A DNA stretch of 37,111 nucleotides from Tannerellaceae bacterium (GCA_021201295.1 JAJQFE010000039.1:1-37111), one strand, 5' to 3'; shown: positions 27,216 to 36,125, counted from the first letter of the stretch. The notes: a model not told the origin generated them from the sequence alone. Made by a program: numbers and translations.

Positions 27216-28937
27216 TTATTTCCAGTCCACTAAGGAAGATTTAAAATAATTCCAGTCTGCCTGTTCCCAAAGCGGGGGATGGCTACTCAATCTGACCTTA
27301 TATTCATCCCAGTTGGTGTGTTCCACTTTAAACCATCCTTTTTCCGCTACACCCGCCAAACGGGGCATCAGCAAAAACTGGAGTTCCCGGAAATTGCTGA
27401 TCGTCTCACACCAGATAGCCGCTTCTACACCCGCAATATTTTCCGAAGCTCTCAATAAAGGATTAAAAGTGGAAGGGTCCCAGTTATACATCTGTTCAAT
27501 GGTCTGTTTCGGATAGGCAGGCATACCCAGCCGTTCCTGTTCATCCGTCTGCAAAGGATCCGCACTGGGTTCAAGATACCGGTGGTCCAGATACACAAAT
27601 CCACTTGGAGAAACAATGGCACCGGCCTGTTTGAAAACACCCTTTTCCACATCTTCCCCTGCCCTGGAGAACGTTTCCATTAATAATTTCAGTACCTCAG
27701 GTGGAAGGCCGGAGATCATGCTATCTTCCCTTTCATCCGTTTGATCCATATTCCCAGTCAGGTAGATCCAATGCTGGAACAGGTCGCCTTCCTTGATATC
27801 AGCACGGCATATCTCCTGCCAGCCAACCATTTTCTTTCTGTTGTTTAAAACGAATTGGCGGGTCTGATTAATAAAACGGATAAATTTTTCATCCGATAAG
27901 CCCATCGTCTCATCCCCTCCGATATGCAGGTAACTTCCCGGTGTTATCACTGCTAGTTCCGTGATCACATCCTCTACAAATTGCATGGTTTCCGCATCAT
28001 CCGCATCCAATGCACCCAAAGCCTGCCCCGCAATGTTCAGATTCAGGTCCAGCGTAACAGCGTTTTTGAGTTCCGGATAAGACGCAAACATGGCTGCCGT
28101 ATGTCCGGGAATATCTATTTCAGGCACTACCGTAATAAAACGGCTGGCAGCATATTCCACCAGTTCCCTGAATTGTTCCTGGGTATAATATCCTCCTTTT
28201 CTCCCTTCATTCGGCATGTGGCCTCCGGTCGCTGTCAGGTTCGGATATTTTTTGATTTCGATCCGCCATCCCTGGTTATCCGTCAGGTGGATATGCAACA
28301 CATTCATTTTATACAGGGAAAGCATGTCAATCACCTGTTTAACCTCCTCAACGGTAAAAAAGCAGCGGGACACATCCAGAGACAATCTGCGCCAGGTAAA
28401 ACGGGGACTATCCTTTACCTCCAGTACAGGTAGGTAGACCGTCTTACCCCGGGCCTCCATATTCCCGCCTACTAATTGTTTCAGGGAGGTGACCCCCCCG
28501 GTAGATCCCTTCCACCGCAGTAGCCCGAATCCGGACCTGATCCTTTTTCACGGATAACATATACTGCTCATCGGCCGGATTACCCTCTTTCAGACTATTG
28601 CCGTAGGCAACCGGTAGGTCACTGAACAGTGAGGCATCCGACATTAGTTCCAGATGGATCGTTCCCTCCGGCGAAGCAGCAGATTCCGCAGATGTAGGTA
28701 GCCCGGTCAGTTGGTGAAGGTAGGAAGCTAACTCTTCCGATACTTGTCGCAAAGAGGGATCAGAACAGGAAACGGACAGATTTCTTTTCAGGGCGAACAT
28801 ACCGTCACCTGTTTGTAACCAGGAAGGAGCGGGGATCAGGTTGACAGTTCTTTCCCCCACATCTGGCGGGGAGCATGAGAATAAAGTTAACAGGCCACAT
28901 ACACATAAGCATGTAAGGAGACATGTGATTTTTTCAT
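27216..28937 (-). pseudogene. GH20 beta-N-acetylhexosaminidase lipoprotein, two frameshifts
   Basis: The repaired product is 573 residues: a lipoprotein signal peptide ending LLTLFSC, a GH20b-like N domain (VNLIPAPSWL...), and the GH20 barrel with RRLSLDVSRCFF, NVLHIHLTDNQGWR, VPEIDIPGHTAA and the catalytic Asp-Glu pair in YLHIGGDETMG. It would release terminal GlcNAc/GalNAc from glycans at the cell surface or in the periplasm. Two indels disrupt it. One base is missing from the T6 run at 28929-28934 (restores MKKITCLLTC...). One is extra in the C7 run at 28493-28499 (restores IYRGVTSLKQLVGG). The corrected length is a multiple of three. The intact 27216-28460 part still encodes the whole catalytic barrel. 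Confidence 0.88.
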
Positions 28938-29090
28938 CTTGTTTCGCATTTAAATAGAGCCGTAAGATAAGAAAAATATGAGATAAAAGAAGATACCAGC
29001 CTGTTTTTTGTGGATTCCTACCGTGAAGCTCCGGAGGAAATATCCTACATTTTCCTGTTTTCCCGGTTTACCATTGAAGGAGGATTGGGC

Positions 29091-30182
29091 CTATTCAAAG
29101 AGATTACCCTCTCTATCTATGCCGAACGAAATGCTTTTCTTTTCTCCTGTATAATAAAACAGGTCGATCCGAAATGTAAACAGGCCATGGGTTTCACCTG
29201 TATAGGTGATTTCAGAGAATGACCAGTCCTCATCTTCCATCAGGTATAGATAAGGAGTAAGAACCCGGGAAAAAGTGGCTTCCCGGTTGCCCAGTTTGGA
29301 AAAGCTGATTTCAGGGGTGGTACGGGGTGAAAAAGAGACGGCAAAATATTCCGTAGGGGAAACCGAAAACCGGGTGTAAGAAGCCAGGAAACCGGTATAA
29401 ACCTCTATTTCATCTGCAGACCGGACCACTGCCTGCCGGTCATTGGCAAAGACGAGAAGTACACTACTGTCATACCAGGGCGTTATATTTCCCAGTGATA
29501 AGTCTGCTATACCGGACAGGTCCAACAGACGGATCCGGTCATTTAGCCAGGCAAACCCGTAGGCTCCTGAAACCCCAGACTGCTCATCTGCATAAAACAG
29601 TTGGAGAAGTTGCTGATCCTGTATCTGGTACAGGTAACCGGACACGGACCTGGCATAATGCTCTTCGTATCCTCCGTAGCCTGTCTCTACCCGCTGGGTG
29701 CGGTCTGTCTCCTCCTCACTTTCCCATGCCTGGACAAAGATACGGTCGTGAGTAAACTGACCAAGCCATAGTTTATTATTTTTAATACCCGCCAGAAACG
29801 AATGGTCCGTATCATACGTAACCCATACCTTGCCTAAGGAACTACCCTGCCGGTTGATCTCCTCCAATAGCGCGAGACCTTTCTCCCGGGAGTTTTCATC
29901 GGCATATTGCATACTGACAGATTGGTAGTCCACCCGGAAAGTGAGATGTTCAGCCACCTCCATCACTACCGGTTCATAAAAACCGGTCTCTTCAATCAGG
30001 GGATGCCGTTCAAATCCTTGGACATCCGGTAACTGGTAGCCATACAGGAAGATGGGAGAACTCAATGAACCTTCTTTCCACACCATTCCTTCCCCGGGAA
30101 CAGGCATGTCACCGGATTCATGACAGGCAGGTACGGATAGGATAACGAACAGAAAAAACAGAAAGGACCATAGTTTGTTCAT
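29091..30182 (-). CDS. Lipoprotein of unknown function
   Basis: The 363-residue protein starts MNKLWSFLFFLFVILSVPAC, a lipoprotein signal with Cys20. The ATG at 30182 is chosen because it opens this signal, although an in-frame upstream start exists at 30218. The mature part is rich in aromatic residues and beta-type stretches (VWVTYDTDHSFLAGIKNNK, GYGGYEEHYARSVSGYLYQI). I recognise no domain. A -7 box lies at 30233-30240. It follows coaA on the same strand but appears to have its own promoter. Confidence 0.75.
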   Translation of the reverse strand: MNKLWSFLFFLFVILSVPACHESGDMPVPGEGMVWKEGSLSSPIFLYGYQLPDVQGFERHPLIEETGFYEPVVMEVAEHLTFRVDYQSVSMQYADENSREKGLALLEEINRQGSSLGKVWVTYDTDHSFLAGIKNNKLWLGQFTHDRIFVQAWESEEETDRTQRVETGYGGYEEHYARSVSGYLYQIQDQQLLQLFYADEQSGVSGAYGFAWLNDRIRLLDLSGIADLSLGNITPWYDSSVLLVFANDRQAVVRSADEIEVYTGFLASYTRFSVSPTEYFAVSFSPRTTPEISFSKLGNREATFSRVLTPYLYLMEDEDWSFSEITYTGETHGLFTFRIDLFYYTGEKKSISFGIDREGNLFE

Positions 30183-30232
30183 GTGGATACAACCAGTTAG
30201 TGGCACATAAGGATTCATTCACTCTCTGGAAA

Positions 30233-30240
30233 CAAATATA
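30233..30240 (-). promoter_or_regulatory. -7 element for the lipoprotein gene
   Basis: The minus strand reads TATATTTG, an exact consensus. A TTTG occurs upstream but at 14 bp rather than 19-21. Confidence 0.45.
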
Positions 30241-30314
30241 CGGATTATCTTCTCCAAACCAGCAGTTTAGGTATTACATTTCTGTTACATTCAATGCTAA
30301 AATATAAGATTCGG

Positions 30315-31256
30315 CTATTTCCGTAATTTCACATAGGAAACCGCATGCTGGTCTCCTTTGTGAAGAATCAGGCTGGCCCGTTCACGGGTAGGCAGGATAT
30401 TCTTTTTAAGATTCCGCCGGTTGATCTTCCGCCAGATCATTTTAGCCGTTTTAATAGCCTGTTGGTCGGAAAGGGAAGCAAAAGAATGGAAATAGGAATC
30501 CGGATCTGTAAAAGCACCCTGCCGTAATTTCATAAAACGGGAAATATACCATTCTTCCAGTCTCTCTTCCTCTGCATCTACATAAATGGAGAAATCCACA
30601 TAGTCGGACACAAAGCTACGGGGTTTTTTGTGAGGATAATCCATACCGCTCTGCAATACGTTCAGTCCTTCCAGAATAATAATATCCGGTTGTTTGATCA
30701 CTTCATACTTATCCGGAATAATATCATAGGTCAGATGGGAATAACAGGGAACCCGGAGTTCCTCTTTCCCCGATTTGATATCTGTGACAAACTCCAGTAA
30801 TCGTTTAATATCATACGATTGCGGAAACCCTTTTTTCAGCATCAATCCCTTTTCTTCCAGATAGGCGTTGGGATACAGAAAACCATCCGTAGTGACCAAA
30901 GTCACCTGTTTATAATTACCGGAACGGCTCAGGAGAGCCTGTAAAACACGTGCTGTCGTACTTTTACCCACAGAAACACTTCCGGCTATCCCGATAATGA
31001 ACGGAATATGCTCAGGCTCCTGTTGCAGGAACCGGGCCAGGACAGCTTTCCAGCTGATCCATGCATTTACATAATGGCCTAACAGATGGGAGAGTGGCAG
31101 GTAAATGTCCTGGATTTCATCCATGGACAGTTCGTCATCAATTCCTTTTAAGGTCATCAGATCTTCTGCAGTCAGCATCATCAGTTCAGATCCTCGTAAA
31201 GCAGCCCATTCTTTCCGGCTGAACTGCATATAGGGACTTATATGGTTTGTTTTCAT
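30315..31256 (-). CDS. coaA: Type I pantothenate kinase
   Basis: The 313-residue cytoplasmic kinase phosphorylates pantothenate, the first step of CoA synthesis. The P-loop [12 protein letters not shown] lies at about residues 89-100. TTDGFLYPN, the GFPQSYD motif and [13 protein letters not shown] match E. coli CoaA (316 residues) in order and spacing. Bacteroidales often carry the type III enzyme instead, so the type I form is worth noting. A TAGCTTTG -7 box precedes the start. Intact. Confidence 0.95.
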   Translation of the reverse strand: MKTNHISPYMQFSRKEWAALRGSELMMLTAEDLMTLKGIDDELSMDEIQDIYLPLSHLLGHYVNAWISWKAVLARFLQQEPEHIPFIIGIAGSVSVGKSTTARVLQALLSRSGNYKQVTLVTTDGFLYPNAYLEEKGLMLKKGFPQSYDIKRLLEFVTDIKSGKEELRVPCYSHLTYDIIPDKYEVIKQPDIIILEGLNVLQSGMDYPHKKPRSFVSDYVDFSIYVDAEEERLEEWYISRFMKLRQGAFTDPDSYFHSFASLSDQQAIKTAKMIWRKINRRNLKKNILPTRERASLILHKGDQHAVSYVKLRK

Positions 31257-31281
31257 CTTTCAACTACTATAATTCAGGAGG

Positions 31282-31289
31282 CAAAGCTA
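31282..31289 (-). promoter_or_regulatory. -7 element for coaA
   Basis: The minus strand reads TAGCTTTG, an exact TAnnTTTG match 25 bp before the ATG. The -33 region is weak. Confidence 0.45.
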
Positions 31290-31596
31290 AGAAAAGCTAC
31301 CGGAATTCCCACCGGTCGGTTCCGGAAATCTCTCTTTTCAGGTGGGTTTCCACCTATTCCATACAAAAATATTTTATGAAAAAATCCCTACCGGAGCCTG
31401 GGAACAAATATATACAAATCGTTTTAAAGAGGCTTTTTTTCGTTTTGCTCCTGAAAAATGGAAGATTATTATTTTATAATAACATTTTTACTGCAAATTT
31501 GTAGTGACAAATTCCGGAATATGGATACATGGAAAACCTGGAAGGTATAAGAAAAGACCCTTTTTGAAGCGATCATACGAAATAAAATAGATGTGT
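31290..31596. other. Divergent intergenic region, coaA / Fe-S protein
   Basis: It holds one small perfect hairpin, AGGTGG-GTTT-CCACCT (31340-31355), and AT-rich DNA before the plus-strand gene. No exact TAnnTTTG box was found for that gene. No ORF is credible. Confidence 0.4.
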
Positions 31597-33105
31597 ATGT
31601 TACGAAAAATCAGAATGGCAACCGCGGCGTTTTGTGGTGTGCTGACTACGCTGCTGTTCCTTGACTTTACTGGAACTATTCATGGATGGTTCGGATGGCT
31701 GGCCAAAATCCAGTTTGTTCCGGCTATCCTGGCTCTGAATGTCGGAGTGATAGTGTTCCTGGTGTTATTAACTTTACTTTTGGGACGTATTTACTGTTCT
31801 GTGATCTGTCCGTTAGGTGTGTATCAGGACATGGTTTCCCGTTTGGCGGCCAGATGGAAGAAAAGACGTTTTTCCTATTCTCCACCTGTTTCATGGCTAC
31901 GCTATGGCGTGTTAGTCCTATTTGTTGTGGCTATGGTGGCAGGGATCAGTATGATAGTCTCCGTATTGGACCCGTATGCCACCTACGGACGCATGAGTTC
32001 CAACCTGCTGGCTCCGTTCTATTGCTGGGGAAATAATTTCCTGGCTTATCTGGCTGAACGGACAGATAGTTACCTGTTTTATGATGTGGCAGTCTGGCTA
32101 CCGGGAATCGCTACTTTTATAGTGGCTATCCTTTTGTTCATGGTGGTCACCCTACTGGCCTGGCGCGGAGGACGGACCTATTGTAATACCATTTGCCCGG
32201 TCGGGACTGTGCTGGGTATGCTGTCACGTTTTTCTTTCTACAAGCCGGTCTTTGTGGCTGACCAGTGTAACCAGTGTGGTCTGTGCGCCTGGAATTGTAA
32301 GGCTTCCTGCATGGATGCTAAAAACCAAACGATTGATTACAGCCGGTGTGTAACCTGTATGAATTGCATAGAAACCTGTAACAAAGCAGCCATGAAATAT
32401 CTCCCGGGACAAACTGTACAGAAAAAAACTGAAGTACCAGCAGAGATACCGGTAAAACCTATCGTGGCAATGGCTGATTCCCGCCGTCGCTTTTTATCTG
32501 TTACGTCCCTGTTTGCCCTGACTACCGTAGCAGCTAAAGCTCAAACCATAGAAGGAGACGGTGGACTGGCTCTTATAGAAGATAAGAAAAGATTAGAAAA
32601 AGAAACTCCGATTGTTCCTCCGAGAGCTATGAGTCTGCAAAATATGAATACCCATTGCACTGCCTGCCAGCTATGTGTATCCGTTTGTCCGAACCAGATC
32701 CTGTATCCTTCCGGAAAACTCCATAATTTTATGCAACCCGAAATAGCTTACGAACGAGGCTATTGCCGCCCGGAATGTACCCAATGTTCTGAGGTTTGTC
32801 CGACAGGCACTATCCGGTCCATTACGACAGCAGATAAATCCGCCATTCAGATAGGTCATGCCATCTGGAATAAAGAAAAATGTTTAGTAGACCAGGAGGA
32901 TGTCAAATGCCGGGTGTGCGAATCCCATTGTCCGACGAATGCGATTCAGTTAGTGCCCCGTGATCCCGCTGATCCGGATTCTCTCCGCATACCGGCAATT
33001 GATAATGAATGGTGCATTGGATGCAGAGCCTGTGAACATTTGTGTCCATCCCGTCCCTACAGTGCCATTTATGTAGAAGGAAATCACAGACATAGAATAG
33101 TATGA
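31597..33105 (+). CDS. NapH/NapG-like membrane polyferredoxin fusion
   Basis: 502 residues counted from ATG 31597 (an ATG two codons upstream is also possible). The N-terminal part is NapH-like: four or more transmembrane helices and two Cys-x3-Cys-Pro motifs (YCSVICPLG, Cys67/71; YCNTICPVG, Cys196/200), then two 4Fe-4S motifs (Cys224-234 and Cys251-261). Residues 295-317 read SRRRFLSVTSLFALTTVAAKAQ, a twin-arginine-like signal located internally. A NapG-like part follows with further Cys clusters (354-364, 390-401, 438-445, 473-483). In nitrate and TMAO systems NapH oxidises quinol and NapG passes electrons to a periplasmic partner. The exported aldo/keto reductase downstream is the likely acceptor here (inference). 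Confidence 0.88.
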   Translation: MLRKIRMATAAFCGVLTTLLFLDFTGTIHGWFGWLAKIQFVPAILALNVGVIVFLVLLTLLLGRIYCSVICPLGVYQDMVSRLAARWKKRRFSYSPPVSWLRYGVLVLFVVAMVAGISMIVSVLDPYATYGRMSSNLLAPFYCWGNNFLAYLAERTDSYLFYDVAVWLPGIATFIVAILLFMVVTLLAWRGGRTYCNTICPVGTVLGMLSRFSFYKPVFVADQCNQCGLCAWNCKASCMDAKNQTIDYSRCVTCMNCIETCNKAAMKYLPGQTVQKKTEVPAEIPVKPIVAMADSRRRFLSVTSLFALTTVAAKAQTIEGDGGLALIEDKKRLEKETPIVPPRAMSLQNMNTHCTACQLCVSVCPNQILYPSGKLHNFMQPEIAYERGYCRPECTQCSEVCPTGTIRSITTADKSAIQIGHAIWNKEKCLVDQEDVKCRVCESHCPTNAIQLVPRDPADPDSLRIPAIDNEWCIGCRACEHLCPSRPYSAIYVEGNHRHRIV

Positions 33106-33119
33106 ATCAAAGTAGTGAT

Positions 33120-33199
33120 CACTCCCTGCGGTCGTTAGGAGTCACCGTTCCCTATGGTCACTCAGGAGTTATCGCTCCTTATAGTCGCTGGTAGTCAAA
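33120..33199. repeat. Three imperfect 26-27-bp tandem repeats
   Basis: Units at 33120-33145, 33146-33172 and 33173-33199 align as (C)N(C/T)TCCCTATGGTC-(A/G)CT-AGGAGTYA. A partial unit precedes them. GGAG...CTCC pairs inside and between units could form small hairpins. The remaining gap to 33287 holds TTAACTACT-type repeats and two GCGAGC copies. Confidence 0.65.
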
Positions 33200-33287
33200 G
33201 TAGTTTATTTCTACTTAACTACTGCGAGCCAAGCGAGCTAACTACTAAGGAGCACAAGGACTGATAACTACTTAAAAATAAACCCAC

Positions 33288-34679
33288 ATGCAAAGTAAAA
33301 AACAAAATAAAAACATCAACCACCGTAACTTTTTTAAAGTATTAGGCGCCGGAGCGGCTACCTCTACAGCTGCTTTGTATGGTTGTGATACCGGGAATTC
33401 CAAAACAGGAAGTAACAGTTCCGGTACTTCTTATACCGAAGAAATGACCTATCAGACTAATCCTCATACAGGCGATGTCGTTTCCCTGTTAGGCTATGGA
33501 TGTATGCGTTGGCCGTTGCGCACGAATAGTAATGGAGAAGAAGAAATAGACCAGGACGCCGTAAATGATCTGGTCGATCATGCCATTGCCCATGGAGTCA
33601 ACTATTTCGATACATCCCCCGTATATGTTCGTGGCTGGTCTGAAAAGGCTACCGGCATTGCCCTGAAACGACATCCCCGGGAGAAGTTTTTTATTGCTAC
33701 CAAGATGTCCAATTTTGCTCCGGAACTCTATGACCGGGAGGCCGCTCTGGCCATGTATAACAATTTCCTGAAAGAGTTGCAGGTAGATTATTTTGATTAT
33801 TATCTCCTACATTCCATCGGTGGAGGTACGGATGCGATGGAAACCTTCCGTCAACGGTATGAATATAATGGTATTTTTGATTTCCTGAAAGAAGAACGTA
33901 AGGCCGGACGTATCCGCAACCTGGGCTTTTCCTATCATGGAGATATTGCTGTGTTTGATTATCTGTTATCATTGGATATGCAGTGGGATTTCTGCCAGAT
34001 CCAGTTGAACTACGTGGACTGGAAGAATGCGACAGACCGGAATACCAATGCCGAATACCTGTATGGTGAATTAGTCAAACGGAATGTTCTGGCCATTATT
34101 ATGGAACCCCTGTTAGGAGGCCGCCTGGCACGGTTGAATCAGCATGCACTGAACATTCTGAAACAGGAGCGGCCGGAGGATAGCACTGCCACCTGGGCCT
34201 TCCGGTATGCCGGTACTCCAGAACATGTCCTGACCGTCCTGAGTGGCATGGTCTATATGGAGCATTTACAGGAAAACATTCAAACCTACTCACCCCTTCA
34301 GCCACTGAACCAGCGAGAATATGAAGCCTTAGAGGAGGTGACGGAACTCATGCTACGTTCCGATTATATTCCTTGTACCGAATGCCAGTATTGTATGCCT
34401 TGCCCATATGGATTAGACATCCCGGGAACCTTTGCCCATTACAACCGCTGCATCACAGAAGAAAACCTTCCTAAAAGTTCAGTAGATCCGAACTACACGA
34501 AGGCACGACGGGCCTTTCTGATCGGATATAACCGGAGTGTTCCTAAACTCAGGCAGGTCAATCACTGCCTGGGGTGTGATGAATGTGTTCCGAAATGTCC
34601 TCAACGGATCCCGATTCCGGACGAAATGGAACGAATAGACCTGTATGTAGAACGGTTAAAACAAAAACTGACATTCTGA
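33288..34679 (+). CDS. Exported aldo/keto reductase with two 4Fe-4S motifs
   Basis: The 463-residue protein has an N-terminal leader (NHRNFFKVLGAGAATSTAAL then YGC33) resembling a Tat lipoprotein signal, with His-Arg in place of Arg-Arg. The AKR barrel has a complete catalytic tetrad: Asp and Tyr in YFDTSPVYVRGWSE, Lys in FIATKM, His in YLLHSIGG. The C-terminal part has two ferredoxin-like clusters, CTECQYCMPCPYGLDIP and CLGCDECVPKCPQRIPIP. Outside the cytoplasm NAD(P)H is absent, so electrons probably come from the preceding NapH/NapG-like protein. The substrate is unknown. A strong terminator follows. Confidence 0.9.
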   Translation: MQSKKQNKNINHRNFFKVLGAGAATSTAALYGCDTGNSKTGSNSSGTSYTEEMTYQTNPHTGDVVSLLGYGCMRWPLRTNSNGEEEIDQDAVNDLVDHAIAHGVNYFDTSPVYVRGWSEKATGIALKRHPREKFFIATKMSNFAPELYDREAALAMYNNFLKELQVDYFDYYLLHSIGGGTDAMETFRQRYEYNGIFDFLKEERKAGRIRNLGFSYHGDIAVFDYLLSLDMQWDFCQIQLNYVDWKNATDRNTNAEYLYGELVKRNVLAIIMEPLLGGRLARLNQHALNILKQERPEDSTATWAFRYAGTPEHVLTVLSGMVYMEHLQENIQTYSPLQPLNQREYEALEEVTELMLRSDYIPCTECQYCMPCPYGLDIPGTFAHYNRCITEENLPKSSVDPNYTKARRAFLIGYNRSVPKLRQVNHCLGCDECVPKCPQRIPIPDEMERIDLYVERLKQKLTF

Positions 34680-34704
34680 TTAGAAATAAGTAAGTAAACT
34701 GATT

Positions 34705-34751
34705 ACCTCCTGCTTTCGGCATATTCATCCGGAAGCAGGAGGTCTTTTTTT
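34705..34751 (+). terminator. Intrinsic terminator after the aldo/keto reductase
   Basis: An 11-bp perfect stem ACCTCCTGCTT/AAGCAGGAGGT (34705-34715 with 34733-34743) is followed by CTTTTTTTA. Confidence 0.95.
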
Positions 34752-34868
34752 ATAGGAATAAGGGTGAACTATGCTTAACTATCGAACCTGCTTATAGAAG
34801 CTGGATTGGATAAAAAAAGTAATTAAAATATAAAGGCAGTCTGTTGGTAGAGGTAGATAAGTGTCTGG

Positions 34869-35065
34869 CTAACAAAAAGGTTCGTTTAATTTAGCCATTC
34901 ATGAATCCTTAACAAAAGGATCCAGATAGAAAGAATAAGGAAACAGAGATAAAATAACTGGTTGATTATAAAAGAAAAAAAGTATTTTTTTATTCTTATT
35001 AAATATTCTTTTATAAAGAAAGAAAATTCCTATATTTGCCTATTATAAACGAACCTTTTTGTTAG
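34869..35065. repeat. 197-bp segment bounded by perfect 20-bp inverted repeats
   Basis: CTAACAAAAAGGTTCGTTTA (34869-34888) is repeated exactly in inverse at 35046-35065. The 157-bp interior is AT-rich, carries an outward -7 box (35031-35038) and a small ATCCTT/AAGGAT hairpin, and encodes no protein. Size, arm length and the promoter next to one arm fit invertible promoters of Bacteroidales. A MITE is the alternative. No recombinase or transposase gene is in the window. The wider gap 34752-35235 has no intact gene. Confidence 0.8.
35031..35038 (+). promoter_or_regulatory. -7 element inside the inverted-repeat segment
   Basis: TATATTTG matches TAnnTTTG exactly and points to the right, out through the right arm. 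The -33 box is poor. Confidence 0.5.
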
Positions 35066-35113
35066 TCAATAATAGATTCAGATAAAATACATTTTACATC
35101 CATTCTATGCTGA

Positions 35114-35218
35114 GTTTTAGAATTGTACTGACCAGAACCCTATGAGCCAGAATGGATAAGTCAAGTCAGGCAGGCCTGTGAAGGTCTGCTTTACTGCATA
35201 AAAGAGTTACCGGAATAA
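35114..35218 (+). pseudogene. Short 3' gene remnant, unrecognised
   Basis: The frame reads VLELY, stop (TGA 35129-35131), then PEPYEPEWISQVRQACEGLL and YCIKELPE before TAA at 35216. The composition is protein-like and the TGA could be a former TGG. It starts about 50 bp right of the inverted-repeat segment and in the direction of its promoter. I do not recognise the family. Confidence 0.3.
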
Positions 35219-35235
35219 AAAAGTGAAGCAGAACG

Positions 35236-35997
35236 TTACCGGACAGAGACTTGTGTAATACGAATGTCTTTTTTAGGACGATCATACCGGTCCTTTTCCT
35301 GGTCAGCGATCAGGTCCAATATCTCAAATCCGTCTGTTAGTTCCCCAAAGATAGTATAAGTCCCATCCAGATGGTGGCAACCTCCTATAGTGGTATAGGC
35401 TTCCCTTTGTTCCGGGCTAAAGAACAAATGGCTCGGGGTAGCACGGATCACTGAATTCACTTTGGCATTGATATCAGCTACCCTTTTATTATATTCCCGG
35501 GGATTCTCCTGTTTCAGGATCTGGATCTCTGTTTTTACCGGATTATAAAACTCTTCCATCGCTTTCCGGCGGATGGGTTGATTCCTGATCCGCTCCAGTG
35601 TATCCAATTCTCCATGGGTATAGAGTTTTCCATGGACAATAAAAAATTGAGACATATCGGATTTCTTTTGCGGATTTACATCATCATTCTGCCGGGGAGC
35701 GGCTAAGGCTCCCTTTTTATGGAAATAGTGAGTCCTCAGTTCCGGTGGGATTTCCGACTTAGGATCACCGAATCCGCACCGGGCTCCCGGAGGAACATTC
35801 TTCGAATCCGGTGCTCCTCCCTGGATCATAAATTCCCGGATCACACGCGTGAAAAGAGTCCCATTAAATTCCCCGTTTGCCGCATGGGTAATAAATGCCT
35901 GTGTATGGTTGGGTACATCCGGATACAACCGGGCTGTTAAGGTACCCACATTCGTCTGGATCACCACGGTTTTTTCCTGTGCCTGCAGAACAGGCAA
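35236..35997 (-). CDS. Cyclophilin-type peptidyl-prolyl isomerase, exported
   Basis: The cyclophilin fold is shown by TVVIQTNVGTLTARLYPDVP, FNGTLFTRVIREFMIQGGAP, MSQFFIVHG and TYTIFGELTDGFEILDLI. It catalyses proline cis-trans isomerisation, probably in the periplasm. A charged helical insertion of about 65 residues (ERIRNQPIRRKAMEEFYNPV to HLFFSPEQREAYTTIGG) splits the domain. The listed start is a TTG. The frame continues upstream as KIKNKIIALWISLFFSLPVLQ, a good signal peptide reaching about 36045, but with no ATG, GTG or TTG to begin it. Either an unusual start codon is used or the start has been lost by a small mutation. Function is clear; the exact 5' end is not. Confidence 0.85.
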   Translation of the reverse strand: MPVLQAQEKTVVIQTNVGTLTARLYPDVPNHTQAFITHAANGEFNGTLFTRVIREFMIQGGAPDSKNVPPGARCGFGDPKSEIPPELRTHYFHKKGALAAPRQNDDVNPQKKSDMSQFFIVHGKLYTHGELDTLERIRNQPIRRKAMEEFYNPVKTEIQILKQENPREYNKRVADINAKVNSVIRATPSHLFFSPEQREAYTTIGGCHHLDGTYTIFGELTDGFEILDLIADQEKDRYDRPKKDIRITQVSVR

Positions 35998-36117
35998 CGA
36001 AAAAAACAGGCTTATCCATAGCGCTATGATTTTGTTTTTTATCTTTTTGAATTTTCCCAGGTAAAGGTAGTAAAAAATCTTTTTCCGGAAAGACCCTGTG
36101 TTTTATAAGCGGATCAT

Positions 36118-36125
36118 TATCTTTG
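36118..36125 (+). promoter_or_regulatory. -7 element for the ROK kinase
   Basis: TATCTTTG matches TAnnTTTG exactly, 35 bp before the ATG. The -33 box is weak. Confidence 0.45.

Noticed and set aside
28444-28860. Separate 138-residue protein upstream of the hexosaminidase
   Set aside because: It is the N-terminal domain of the same GH20 gene, split by the C7 frameshift.
33120-33199. CRISPR array
   Set aside because: Units are contiguous and imperfect with no unique spacers, and no cas genes are in the window.
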